A stretch of DNA of 8,002 nt from Clostridia bacterium. GTDB taxonomy: Bacteria > Bacillota > Clostridia > TANB77 > UBA1234. The notes below the pieces were generated by a model. That model was not told where the DNA came from and did not search any database. It worked only from the letters and a program-made list of their open reading frames with translations. Location of the stretch: assembly GCA_900753135.1 (NCBI GenBank), contig CAADXZ010000063.1, forward strand, positions 1-8,002, in the 5' to 3' direction. How positions within the stretch are numbered: position 1 is the first letter of the stretch; every line of letters begins with the position of its first letter. Of this stretch, positions 1 to 6,957 are shown piece by piece. Both the position numbers and the translations under genes were made by a program.

Positions 1-3
1 AAG

Positions 4-27
4 AGGCGGAAAATTAATTTTCCGCCT
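4..27 (-). terminator. Hairpin terminator after the HtrA-type protease gene
   Basis: A perfect 24-base palindrome (GGCGGAAAA arm against TTTTCCGCC) starts 14 bases beyond the protease stop codon on the minus strand. It has a GC-rich base and sits where a factor-independent terminator is expected. The U-tract, if present, would lie to the left of base 1 and cannot be seen. Because the stem is symmetric it could also serve a converging gene outside the window. Confidence 0.65.
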
Positions 28-41
28 TCTAAGTAGCTTAT

Positions 42-1250
42 TTATTGACCTTTATATTCTTCAAGAGTTGCTTTTACTGTTTTTGTACGTCCATCACGGA
101 TTATTCCAATTTCAACTTCATCACCAACACTTAATGAAGAAACTTCTGCTGTAGCTTCTGAAGCTGTTGAGATAACTTTACCATTTATAGAAACGATTAT
201 ATCTTTTTCTTTAATGCCAGCTTTTTCAGCAGGCGAGTCTTTTACTACTTCAGCAACATTAGCACCATATTGTATTTGTTGGTAAAACATCCCCCAAAGG
301 CCGCCATATTGATTGTTAGATGAATAAGCTGAGTCTTCTAATTTAACTCCTAAGAAAGCTCTATTAGTTGCATATCCCAAATCCAATATATCACTCATAA
401 CTTTACTAATATCATTTATAGGAATAGCAAATCCTAATCCTTCTACATCATAACCTGTTGATTTTGCAGAAACAATACCTATAAGTTCACCACGAATATT
501 GAATAAACCACCACCTGAATTACCAGGGTTTACAGCCGCATCAAATTGCATCAAGTTCATTGTAGAATTATCAATTTTAATTTCACGTTCCAATGCACTT
601 ATATATCCATAAGTAACAGTTCCACCAAGTTCACCAAGTGGGTTACCAATTGCTAAAACAAAGTCACCAACTTTAGTTTTTGATGAGTCTCCAATTGTTG
701 CTGCTTTTAAATCATTTGCATCTATCTTTATGATTGCAACATCAGTTTTTGAATCTTTTCCAACAACAGTAGCCTCGTACTCTTCGTTATTTTTTAATCT
801 AACAGTAATTTTCTCAGCACCACTTATTACATGGTTATTTGTAAGGATATAACCATCATTTGAAATTATTACACCACTACCGTTACCTTTAGATGTATAA
901 TTTTGTGAAAAGAAAGATGTAGCTGTAGAGTATTGAGTTATCTCAACAACAGAGTCAGCAGTCATTGAAACTACATCTGAAATTGAAGTAGGAGTTGTAA
1001 CCAATGATGATGTATTTGTTGTTGAAACTTGATTTAAATTAAGGGCATTTTGATTATTTTGAGATGGACTTTGTATTAATCCTTTGTTAGTAAAAGTAGA
1101 ATAAATACTTCCACTAGCAAAACCAATAGAAAGTAATAATGCAATACTTAAAAGTTTGCCACACCAACCAAATTTTGAAGTGCTTTTGCCCTCCATTTCT
1201 TCATATATTCTTTCACGTTCAAAATCGTTTTTTAAAGACATATCAATCAT
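42..1250 (-). CDS. htrA: HtrA/DegP-type membrane-anchored serine protease with PDZ domain
   Basis: This is a trypsin-like protease of the HtrA family, which degrades or refolds damaged proteins at the cell surface. Residues 1-30 are charged and cytoplasmic, about 30-50 form one membrane anchor, and 51-90 are a Ser/Thr/Asn/Gln-rich linker. The protease domain follows with a complete triad: His140 (TNNHVISG), Asp170 (KTDVAIIKI) and Ser245 (NPGNSGGGLF). A PDZ domain spans about 290-395. The length (402 residues) suits the one-PDZ Firmicute form. The start is ambiguous. The ATG at 1250 directly abuts an AAAGG, whereas the ATG at 1241 (residue 4, numbering from the longer form) has AAGGA at 8 bases and may be the true start. 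The gene stands alone and diverges from the gene at 1393. Stress regulation is typical of the family, but no CtsR or CIRCE site was recognised here. The family assignment is secure; which paralogue it is (htrA, htrB or yyxA type) is not. Confidence 0.93.
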   Translation of the reverse strand: MIDMSLKNDFERERIYEEMEGKSTSKFGWCGKLLSIALLLSIGFASGSIYSTFTNKGLIQSPSQNNQNALNLNQVSTTNTSSLVTTPTSISDVVSMTADSVVEITQYSTATSFFSQNYTSKGNGSGVIISNDGYILTNNHVISGAEKITVRLKNNEEYEATVVGKDSKTDVAIIKIDANDLKAATIGDSSKTKVGDFVLAIGNPLGELGGTVTYGYISALEREIKIDNSTMNLMQFDAAVNPGNSGGGLFNIRGELIGIVSAKSTGYDVEGLGFAIPINDISKVMSDILDLGYATNRAFLGVKLEDSAYSSNNQYGGLWGMFYQQIQYGANVAEVVKDSPAEKAGIKEKDIIVSINGKVISTASEATAEVSSLSVGDEVEIGIIRDGRTKTVKATLEEYKGQ

Positions 1251-1278
1251 CCTTTCCCTTTATTTCATTCTATGAATA

Positions 1279-1307
1279 TTGAATAATAAATTCTAATCAT
1301 GTATACT
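1279..1307 (+). promoter_or_regulatory. Sigma-A-like promoter of the 1393-4175 cluster
   Basis: TTGAAT (1279-1284), a 17-base spacer and TATACT (1302-1307) give close matches to both consensus hexamers at ideal spacing. Transcription would start near 1314, leaving a leader of about 80 bases before the ATG at 1393. No riboswitch-like structure was recognised in that leader. Confidence 0.55.
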
Positions 1308-1308
1308 A

Positions 1309-1314
1309 ATTATA
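1309..1314 (-). promoter_or_regulatory. Possible -10 box for the protease gene
   Basis: The minus strand reads TATAAT here, about 60 bases before the protease start. No convincing -35 lies at 16-18 bases; an ATGACA at 1329-1334 is only 14 bases away. It sits immediately beside the -10 of the opposing promoter, so the two would compete for polymerase if both are real. Confidence 0.3.
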
Positions 1315-1392
1315 TTAAGGCATATTTTTGTCATCATTATGTATTATATATGAAAATAATATGAAATTCAATAATGTGCAAAGGAGAAAAAT

Positions 1393-2193
1393 ATGGAAAA
1401 TCCCATTTATGATATATTAAATTCTCACAAGCATTCTGGTGAAATTAGAGATGCTTTTATTAAAATTCATATGGATGATATGATTTTAAATTTGAATACT
1501 TTTACATTAAAAATGACGAAGGTAAAAGCTACGAAGAAGGATCTTGAAATTTGGAATGGCATGGTTAGTGATGAACTTGAAAGAAATAAGAAACTTCAAA
1601 AAGAAGTAAACGAATTTGAAACTGTTTTTAAATTGTTAAATAAATTTAGGGTTCGTTCTGGAAAGCTGACTAAGTCAGAATGTCCAGATTTTATTCTTGA
1701 AAGAAGAAATAAAAAAATTGGAATTGAAGTAACTAAAATATATGTTGGATATGATTGGTTAGTTGAAAAACTTTCTAAAGATATGGAAGAGTATAAATTA
1801 GATGCCGAAAATGTTGAAGGGTATATAGAATATAAAAAAGCAGCTGATAAAGTGGAAGTATATAATGACGGAAAGCGAATAATTTTATCTCCAAAAATAA
1901 ATCCTGAATTAGAAGAAGAATACAATGTAAATATTAAAAATAAGATATTTGAGAAAATAAGAAAGCTATTGGATAATTATCAGAAATATGATATAAATGT
2001 TATATTCGCAGAGATAACAAGTCCAGAGTATTTCGAAGATATAACAAACTTAGATAAATTTTCTAAGGAAATAATGTACTATATAGAACATCTTGAAGGC
2101 GATTTAAGTGCACTTGAGTATAGATTAATCATAAAGATAAATAAAAAATGGGTAGAAATAAATTTAAAAGACGGAACGTACAAAACAATATAA
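1393..2193 (+). CDS. Unknown protein with PD-(D/E)xK nuclease-like signature
   Basis: I do not recognise a named family. The 266-residue product has a charged, mainly helical N-terminal part (1-85), then PDF at 98-100 followed by the strand IGIEVTK (109-115). This spacing of Asp99, Glu112 and Lys115 resembles the core of the PD-(D/E)xK nuclease fold. Some nuclease-like proteins carry an IEVT strand after PDF and later a Lys-rich helix ending in Tyr before a hydrophobic strand. Here that could be residues 182-206 (KNKIFEKIRKLLDNY, then INVIFAEI). No signal peptide or membrane segment is visible. An AAAGGAG site 6 bases before the ATG supports the start. The gene is first in a cluster and ends 19 bases before the HD-GYP gene, so the two are probably co-transcribed. 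The nuclease assignment is an inference from motif spacing; a non-catalytic protein of this fold, or a chance match, remains possible. Confidence 0.75.
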   Translation: MENPIYDILNSHKHSGEIRDAFIKIHMDDMILNLNTFTLKMTKVKATKKDLEIWNGMVSDELERNKKLQKEVNEFETVFKLLNKFRVRSGKLTKSECPDFILERRNKKIGIEVTKIYVGYDWLVEKLSKDMEEYKLDAENVEGYIEYKKAADKVEVYNDGKRIILSPKINPELEEEYNVNIKNKIFEKIRKLLDNYQKYDINVIFAEITSPEYFEDITNLDKFSKEIMYYIEHLEGDLSALEYRLIIKINKKWVEINLKDGTYKTI

Positions 2194-2212
2194 ATTGGGA
2201 GGATAACAAAAG

Positions 2213-3109
2213 ATGAGAAAAGCTTTTAAAGCATTAGATATTTTGGGTAGCACAAAAATAAATGAAGCAGAGTTGTCAAATGAAATTAATTTAGAGATAG
2301 CAGTATTAAAAGGATTAGATATTTTTACAAGTGCACATGTCCAAGGTGTTGTAAAGATGACTACAGCAATGTGTCAAAAGATGGGTATGCAATATGATGA
2401 ATTAAAAAAGTGTGTATTAGCAGCTTATTTGCATGATGTGGGAAAAATAAAGATTTCGCCAGAAATATTGCAAAAGACAGCAAGGCTTACTCCAGAGGAA
2501 TTTGAGATTATGAAAATGCATACAGTGTATGGATATGAAATTTGTATGGAATATAAAAACTTTAGAGAATTAGCACCAATAGTAAGGGCACATCATGAAA
2601 ATCTAGATGGTACAGGATATCCTGATGGTTTAAAAGGTGATGAAATTCCAAAAGAAGCACAGCTAATAAAGGTGGCGGATGTCTATGATGCTTTAACACA
2701 AAAAAGACAATATAAAGATGGATATAGAATTAGTGAAGCTTTGAAATTGATGGTAGAAGATGTGAAAAATAATAAAATGTCAGGAGAATATTTAACATAT
2801 CTGCTTATGGTAGTTTATGATGAAGTCACTGAACAAAAAAGAGTTCATGAAAAGAATGTAATGCAGTATAAAAATAACATAGAAATTTTGCACGAATTAG
2901 AAGGTATATATAAACAGATATATGATCAGGGATTAAATAAAAAATTGGAAAGAAAACTTAAAAGATTTGAACTTGCTCCTGGTTATGATATGAGTACAAA
3001 TGCTAATCTTTTGATAGGTAAGCAAAAGGCATTAGAAAAAGAAATTGAAGAAATGAAATTGTATGAAAGTGAACAAGAAGAGATTCAAAAACTAATAAAA
3101 CAATTATAG
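2213..3109 (+). CDS. HD-GYP domain protein, probable cyclic-di-GMP phosphodiesterase
   Basis: HD-GYP proteins hydrolyse the second messenger cyclic-di-GMP (some act on cGAMP) with a di- or tri-metal centre. The signature residues are present: His42, the HD pair His74-Asp75 in HDVGK, His103 (KMHTVYG), His127-His128 (AHHEN), Gly135-Tyr136-Pro137 in LDGTGYPDG, and Asp156 (VADVYDAL). The domain covers about residues 30-195. No receiver, PAS, GAF or membrane domain precedes it. Residues about 205-298 are highly charged and predicted helical or coiled coil, which may serve for dimerisation or partner binding. The start has GGGAGG 10 bases upstream. The gene lies 19 bases after the nuclease-like gene and 25 bases before the Sua5 gene, suggesting one transcript. 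Catalytic activity is expected from the intact motif but is not proven; the substrate and any sensory input are unknown. Confidence 0.9.
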   Translation: MRKAFKALDILGSTKINEAELSNEINLEIAVLKGLDIFTSAHVQGVVKMTTAMCQKMGMQYDELKKCVLAAYLHDVGKIKISPEILQKTARLTPEEFEIMKMHTVYGYEICMEYKNFRELAPIVRAHHENLDGTGYPDGLKGDEIPKEAQLIKVADVYDALTQKRQYKDGYRISEALKLMVEDVKNNKMSGEYLTYLLMVVYDEVTEQKRVHEKNVMQYKNNIEILHELEGIYKQIYDQGLNKKLERKLKRFELAPGYDMSTNANLLIGKQKALEKEIEEMKLYESEQEEIQKLIKQL

Positions 3110-3134
3110 AAAAATATTTTAGAAAGAAGAAAAA

Positions 3135-4175
3135 ATGACAAGTAGGTATATAGATTTAAGAAATAATAATAATTATGAAAGTATTGATGAACCAGCTCAA
3201 ATCATCAAAGAAGGAGGGCTGGTACTTTTTCCTACTGAAACCGTGTATGGGATTGGTGCAAACGCACTTAATGATGATGCTGTAAAAAAGATTTTTATAG
3301 CAAAAGGTAGAGCGCAGGATAATCCATTGATTTTGCATATAGCTGATATGGAAATGTTGAATGATATTGCAAAAAATATATCAGAATTAGAGTATAAGTT
3401 AATGGGAAATTTTTGGCCTGGTCCGTTCACAATCATTTTGAATAAAAAAGATGGTATAGCAGATCAGGCAACGTGTTGTGGTGATACGGTTGGGGTGAGA
3501 ATGCCAAGCAATAGAATTGCTTATGAGCTAATAAAAAGAGCGGGTGTGCCGATAGCAGCTCCTAGTGCTAATATATCTGGAAAGCCAAGCGGAACAAATG
3601 TAGAAGATATAAGGGAAGAGTTGCAAGACAAAGTAGATTTTATAATAGATGGCGGCGAAGCAGACATAGGGCTAGAATCGACAGTTGTAAGGGTTATAAA
3701 TGATGAAGTAAAAATTTTAAGACCTGGAAAGATAACAAAGGCAGACATAGAGCAAGTGGCAAACCATGTTGAAGTGGACAAAAAGGTAATGGGACGAGTT
3801 GAAAAAAACGAAAAGGTACTTTCACCAGGAATGAAATATAGACATTATGCCCCAAAAACACCATGTGTGCTAGTGTATAGCAAAGAAAACGAAAAAATAA
3901 TAGAAGAAATACATGAACTTGCTAAAAATAAAAATGTGTTGGTTTTATCTACTAAAGAAAATCTTGATAAATTGCAAGGTTACAAAGTGATAGATATAGG
4001 TAGTAAAAATAACTTGTTAGAAATATCGCATAGAATATTTTCTGCATTAAGAAGCGTTGATAAATATGACGTTGATCTTGCTATAATTGAAGGTGTTGAA
4101 GAATCTGGAATAGGGCTTGCTATAATGAATAGACTTATTAGAGCATGTGAATATAATTATAAAAAGATAGAATAA
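3135..4175 (+). CDS. sua5: Threonylcarbamoyl-AMP synthase (Sua5/YwlC type)
   Basis: The enzyme condenses threonine, bicarbonate and ATP to threonylcarbamoyl-AMP, the donor for the t6A modification at position 37 of ANN-decoding tRNAs. The YrdC/TsaC domain occupies about residues 15-200 with FPTETVYGIGANA (32-44), KGRAQDNPL (57-65), APSANISGKPSGT (142-154), ESTVV (181-185) and RPG (196-198). The linker SPGMKYRHYAP (220-230) is typical of two-domain Sua5 proteins, and the C-terminal Sua5 domain fills about 236-340. The 346-residue length matches that form rather than the short TsaC. The Shine-Dalgarno site is weak (AGAAAGAAG), but the N-terminus has the expected distance to PTETVYG. It follows the HD-GYP gene by 25 bases and ends at a hairpin. 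The stop codon directly adjoins the terminator stem. Confidence 0.95.
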   Translation: MTSRYIDLRNNNNYESIDEPAQIIKEGGLVLFPTETVYGIGANALNDDAVKKIFIAKGRAQDNPLILHIADMEMLNDIAKNISELEYKLMGNFWPGPFTIILNKKDGIADQATCCGDTVGVRMPSNRIAYELIKRAGVPIAAPSANISGKPSGTNVEDIREELQDKVDFIIDGGEADIGLESTVVRVINDEVKILRPGKITKADIEQVANHVEVDKKVMGRVEKNEKVLSPGMKYRHYAPKTPCVLVYSKENEKIIEEIHELAKNKNVLVLSTKENLDKLQGYKVIDIGSKNNLLEISHRIFSALRSVDKYDVDLAIIEGVEESGIGLAIMNRLIRACEYNYKKIE

Positions 4176-4225
4176 AAAGACTGAAAATTGGAGGTTTTCA
4201 GTCTTTCGACTCTCAAAGTCTTTTT
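4176..4225. terminator. Bidirectional terminator between convergent genes
   Basis: A perfect 12-bp stem (4176-4187 with 4195-4206, AAAGACTGAAAA arm) encloses a 7-base loop TTGGAGG. On the minus strand the stem runs into TTTTTATT, a classic terminator for the radical SAM gene transcript. On the plus strand a second small stem follows (GACT 4208-4211 with AGTC 4217-4220) and then TTTTT (4221-4225), ending the Sua5 transcript. The stem begins on the base after the Sua5 stop codon. Confidence 0.8.
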
Positions 4226-4287
4226 AGTGAAAGGAAGTCACTTATATTAATTAAAGTTCTTTATAAAATAGAAAAGAAGAATATGTG
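4207..4287. other. Convergent intergenic spacer
   Basis: Besides the second terminator element there is a small hairpin (AGTGA 4226-4230 with TCACT 4238-4242, loop AAGGAAG). No open frame with a start and ribosome site is visible on either strand. Confidence 0.5.
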
Positions 4288-5169
4288 TTAAACTCCTCTT
4301 AAATCAAAGTTTGGTACATATTCTTCTTCATGAGAACCAAGTTCTTGTATATAACCATTGTCAAATTCAGAAACCATTTTTAAAAGAAATGTATATTCTT
4401 TTTTATTTAATTTTCTATTTATATCTTCAAATTCGTCGGCTTTATAAGTTGGAAAGTACTGTGCCATAACACTTACAAAAGCTTTGTCTCCAATATTTTC
4501 CTTAATCCATTTTAAAACATATTTTGTTTCGGTAAGATGATTAGGCAAAGTTAGGTGCCTAATTATTACTCCTTTTTTCATAATTCCATTTTCATCAAAA
4601 GCAGGTGTGCCCACTTGGTTTACCATTTCTAAAATAGCTTTTGTAGCAACGTTAAAATAATTTGGAATTTTAGAAAACTTCATTGCAACTTCATCATTAT
4701 AGTATTTTAAATCTGGTAAATATATATCAACAGTATCTTTTAAAAGTTTGATTGTTTCAACGGTTTCATAAGAATTGGTATTATATACAATTGGTATGTG
4801 AAGACCGCTCTTTTTTGCTAAGCTGACAGCATCAATAATTTGGTATACATATGGAGTTGGTGAAACCAAATTTATATTGTGAACATTTTTTTCTTGTAAT
4901 TCTAAAAAGATTTCAGAAAGTCTTTTTACTGAAATTTCTTTTCCAAATCCTTCTTGGGATATATTATGATTTTGACAAAACACACATTTAAAATTACATC
5001 CAGAGAAAAATACTGTACCAGAACCATTTGTTCCGCTGATACAAGGTTCTTCCCAATTATGTATTGATGCAAGAGCAAGTTTTGGTGTAACACCGCATTT
5101 GCATGCACCAAGTTTTTCATTTCTATTAACATTGCATTTAAATGCACATAAATTGCAATTTTCAAGCAT
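4288..5169 (-). CDS. PflX-like radical SAM protein (pyruvate formate-lyase activase-related)
   Basis: Radical SAM proteins cleave S-adenosylmethionine at a 4Fe-4S cluster. Here the cluster motif is Cys58-x3-Cys62-x2-Cys65 in FSGCNFKCVFCQNHNIS, which strongly resembles the uncharacterised PflX group (COG1313). Also typical are the N-terminal extra cysteines (C5, C8, C12, C23, C25) that could bind a second cluster, and HNWEEPCISGTNGSGT around residues 37-52. The 293-residue length fits. The start at 5169 (MLENCNLC) is chosen because AGAGGTGA lies 5-7 bases upstream. A longer GTG start at 5202 would lie within the promoter, with the -10 box inside the added codons. No pyruvate formate-lyase or other glycyl radical enzyme gene is in the window, so the target is unknown. 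The family is confident; an activase role is inferred from homology only. Confidence 0.9.
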   Translation of the reverse strand: MLENCNLCAFKCNVNRNEKLGACKCGVTPKLALASIHNWEEPCISGTNGSGTVFFSGCNFKCVFCQNHNISQEGFGKEISVKRLSEIFLELQEKNVHNINLVSPTPYVYQIIDAVSLAKKSGLHIPIVYNTNSYETVETIKLLKDTVDIYLPDLKYYNDEVAMKFSKIPNYFNVATKAILEMVNQVGTPAFDENGIMKKGVIIRHLTLPNHLTETKYVLKWIKENIGDKAFVSVMAQYFPTYKADEFEDINRKLNKKEYTFLLKMVSEFDNGYIQELGSHEEEYVPNFDLRGV

Positions 5170-5193
5170 ACACTCACCTCTAAACTTTGGTAT

Positions 5194-5222
5194 ATTATAC
5201 ACTAGAAAAAAGCAAATTACAA
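5194..5222 (-). promoter_or_regulatory. Sigma-A-like promoter of the radical SAM gene
   Basis: On the minus strand, TTGTAA (5222-5217), a 17-base spacer and a perfect TATAAT (5199-5194) are present. Transcription would begin near 5187, giving a leader of only about 18 bases that contains the AGAGGTGA ribosome site. This shows the gene need not depend on the DUF378 gene upstream and decides its start codon. Confidence 0.65.
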
Positions 5223-5233
5223 CTTTACCTTAG

Positions 5234-5440
5234 TTAGTTTCGTTCTGTTTCTTTTTCGTATCCATAAAAAGCAAAAGAGAAGATTGCAGATACACCAACT
5301 AATATATATATAAGTCTTGTAAACCAATTTGCAGTTCCGAAAATAGCATCTACTAAATTGTAATTAAATAGTCCAACAAGTCCCCAATTTAGTCCACCAA
5401 TAATTACTAACGTTAATACAGTAGCATAAAAGGCTCTCAT
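5234..5440 (-). CDS. DUF378 family small membrane protein (YuzA-like)
   Basis: This is a 68-residue integral membrane protein of unknown function. The family signature IIGGLNWGLVGLF (13-25) lies in the first membrane helix (about 4-26), followed by NLVDAIFG (28-35) and a second helix (about 41-61, RLIYILVGVSAIFSFAF). A short charged tail (YEKETERN) ends the protein. The start at 5440 is preceded by AAAGGAAG at 7 bases. An in-frame TTG at 5458 overlaps that site and is unlikely. Proteins of this family are common in Firmicutes, near the usual 65-80 residues, and have no assigned activity. The gene lies upstream of the radical SAM gene on the same strand, but a separate promoter for that gene lies between them, so a shared function is not implied. 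No clear promoter hexamers were identified upstream; a dyad at 5490-5520 is the main feature there. Confidence 0.88.
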   Translation of the reverse strand: MRAFYATVLTLVIIGGLNWGLVGLFNYNLVDAIFGTANWFTRLIYILVGVSAIFSFAFYGYEKETERN

Positions 5441-5489
5441 AAAATCACTTCCTTTCAAAAAGTAAAACTAACATATGATTATTAATCTA

Positions 5490-5520
5490 CCAAAAAACCT
5501 TTTATTAAAAGGTAATTTGG
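5490..5520. repeat. 31-base interrupted dyad in the divergent intergenic region
   Basis: The outer arms CCAAA (5490-5494) and TTTGG (5516-5520) and inner arms ACCTTTTA (5497-5504) and TAAAAGGT (5506-5513) are perfectly symmetric around T5505. They are interrupted only by a symmetric AA/AA mismatch. It lies 50-80 bases before the DUF378 start and about 100 bases before the -10 of the UDPGP gene. An operator for a dimeric regulator and an RNA hairpin in the DUF378 leader are both possible. Confidence 0.55.
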
Positions 5521-5596
5521 TTTGGAGATTAAGTTATTTCAGTTATATGTTTTACATTTAAAAAATTTTTATCCTGGAAAAATTTTTCTAAAAAAA

Positions 5597-5625
5597 CTGT
5601 TTTTTTTACAACAATAGTATATAAT
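5597..5625 (+). promoter_or_regulatory. Promoter of the UDPGP-family gene
   Basis: A perfect TATAAT lies at 5620-5625. The -35 at 17 bases (CTGTTT, 5597-5602) is poor. A/T-tract blocks upstream (AAAAATTTTT at 5561-5570 and 5578-5587) could act as UP-like or bent DNA and compensate. The start near 5632 would leave a short leader with AAAGGGTG as ribosome site, 6 bases from the ATG. Confidence 0.5.
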
Positions 5626-5646
5626 AATTCAAGAAAGGGTGATTTT

Positions 5647-6894
5647 ATGAAATTTGATGAAGCAAAAGCAAAACTTGAAAAGTATGGACAAGAGCATATT
5701 TTAAAGTCTTACGAAAGAATGAATGATGAGGATAAAGAAAAATTACTAGATCAAATTTTAAGAATTGATTTTGAAAAAATATTAAATCTATACAAGAATG
5801 CAAACAAAAAGATAGAAATGCAAGAAGCTAAAATTGAGCCAGCTCCTTACGTTGATTCTTCGAAATTATCTGATGCTGAAAGAGAAGAGTATATAAAGAT
5901 AGGAGAAGAAGCTATAAAGAACGGAAAGCTTGCTGTTGTTACAATGGCAGGTGGACAAGGAACAAGACTTGGACATAATGGACCAAAAGGAACTTATGAT
6001 ATTGGATTGCCATCACACAAGAGTATTTTTGAAATTCAAAATGATATTTTAAAAGAGGCAAATGAAAAATATGGTGTTACAATACCATGGTATATTATGA
6101 CGAGTAATGCAAATAACAAGGATACAAAAGAATTTTTTGAAGCACATAACTATTTTGGATATCCTAAATCTGAGGCTAGTTACTTCTTTATTCAAGGTGA
6201 ACTTCCAATGATAGATGAAAATGGAAAATTGATTATAGATGAAAATGGATTTATAAAAGAAGCGGCAGATGGTCACGGTGGCGTGTTTGAAGCAATGGCT
6301 AAAGATGGTGTGCTAGATGACATGAGAAAAAGAGGAATAGAATGGGTATTCATTGCCGCAGTTGATAACGTGTTAGTAAAGATGGCAGATCCTTTACTTG
6401 TTGGATTTGCAATAAAAAACGGTTACCAAATTGCTTCTAAAACAATAACAAAAAATGGACCACAAGAAAGAGTGGGAGTATTCTGTAAAAAAGACGGAAA
6501 ACCTTATGTAATAGAATATACAGAGATATCAGAAGAACTTGCAAACGCTCGTGATGAAAATGGTGAGTTATTATATGGAGAGTCACATGTTTTGCTAAAT
6601 CTATTCAACATATCTGCACTTGAAGAAATAGAAAAATATAAACTTCCATACCACACAGCACATAAGAAGAGCGAATATATGGATGAGAATGGAAACATTA
6701 TTAAACCAGAAAAACCAAATGCATATAAATTTGAAACATTTCTTTTTGATGCTTTTGCAAAAATGCCAGAAATAGGTTTGATTAGAGGAAAAAGAGAAGA
6801 AGACTTTTCACCAGTAAAGAATGCGGAAGGCCCAGATTCACCTGAAACAGCAAGAAGAGATTATATAAATTATCATAGCAAAAGAAATGCTTAA
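5647..6894 (+). CDS. UDPGP-family UTP-dependent sugar-1-phosphate uridylyltransferase
   Basis: Enzymes of this family join UTP and a sugar-1-phosphate (GlcNAc-1-P, GalNAc-1-P or Glc-1-P) to give the UDP-sugar and pyrophosphate in the cytoplasm. The nucleotide-binding loop AGGQGTRLG (101-109) with Lys114 (GPKG), LPSHKSIFE (121-129), MTSN (151-154), ADGHGGVFEA (207-216), VDN (239-241, metal-binding Asp240) and VIEYTEIS (288-295) are all present. The layout, with RGIEWVF before VDN and FSPVKN (387-392) near the end, is closer to the eukaryotic-type UDP-GlcNAc pyrophosphorylases (UAP1-like) than to bacterial GlmU or GalU. The N-terminal 90 residues are a helical domain typical of that group. At 415 residues it is shorter than eukaryotic UAP1 (about 500) but usual for Firmicute members. 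The exact sugar cannot be decided from sequence. It is followed after 63 bases by a membrane protein gene on the same strand. Confidence 0.92.
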   Translation: MKFDEAKAKLEKYGQEHILKSYERMNDEDKEKLLDQILRIDFEKILNLYKNANKKIEMQEAKIEPAPYVDSSKLSDAEREEYIKIGEEAIKNGKLAVVTMAGGQGTRLGHNGPKGTYDIGLPSHKSIFEIQNDILKEANEKYGVTIPWYIMTSNANNKDTKEFFEAHNYFGYPKSEASYFFIQGELPMIDENGKLIIDENGFIKEAADGHGGVFEAMAKDGVLDDMRKRGIEWVFIAAVDNVLVKMADPLLVGFAIKNGYQIASKTITKNGPQERVGVFCKKDGKPYVIEYTEISEELANARDENGELLYGESHVLLNLFNISALEEIEKYKLPYHTAHKKSEYMDENGNIIKPEKPNAYKFETFLFDAFAKMPEIGLIRGKREEDFSPVKNAEGPDSPETARRDYINYHSKRNA

Positions 6895-6957
6895 ATATAA
6901 AGATATTTCTAAATAAATACTTGTGGAAAAGCGAATGAAACAAAAGGAGGACTTAAA

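Noticed and set aside
1596..1925. Open frame antisense to the nuclease-like gene
   Set aside because: It lies wholly opposite a gene with a good promoter and ribosome site. Its own translation is rich in Ser, Phe and Leu, as expected from the reverse of a Lys/Glu-rich protein.
3197..3781. Open frames antisense to the Sua5 gene
   Set aside because: They mirror conserved Sua5 codons and have no ribosome sites or family motifs.
4207..4287. Small gene in the convergent spacer, suggested by GGAGG and AAGGAAG
   Set aside because: No start codon follows either purine-rich site at a workable distance with an open frame; both lie in hairpin loops.
5170..5202. Longer start (GTG at 5202) for the radical SAM protein
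   Set aside because: The added codons contain the TATAAT of the promoter, and the AGAGGTGA ribosome site lies just before the ATG at 5169, where the family's cysteine-rich N-terminus begins.
5441..5458. TTG start adding six residues to the DUF378 protein
   Set aside because: The TTG overlaps the AAAGGAAG ribosome site that serves the ATG at 5440.
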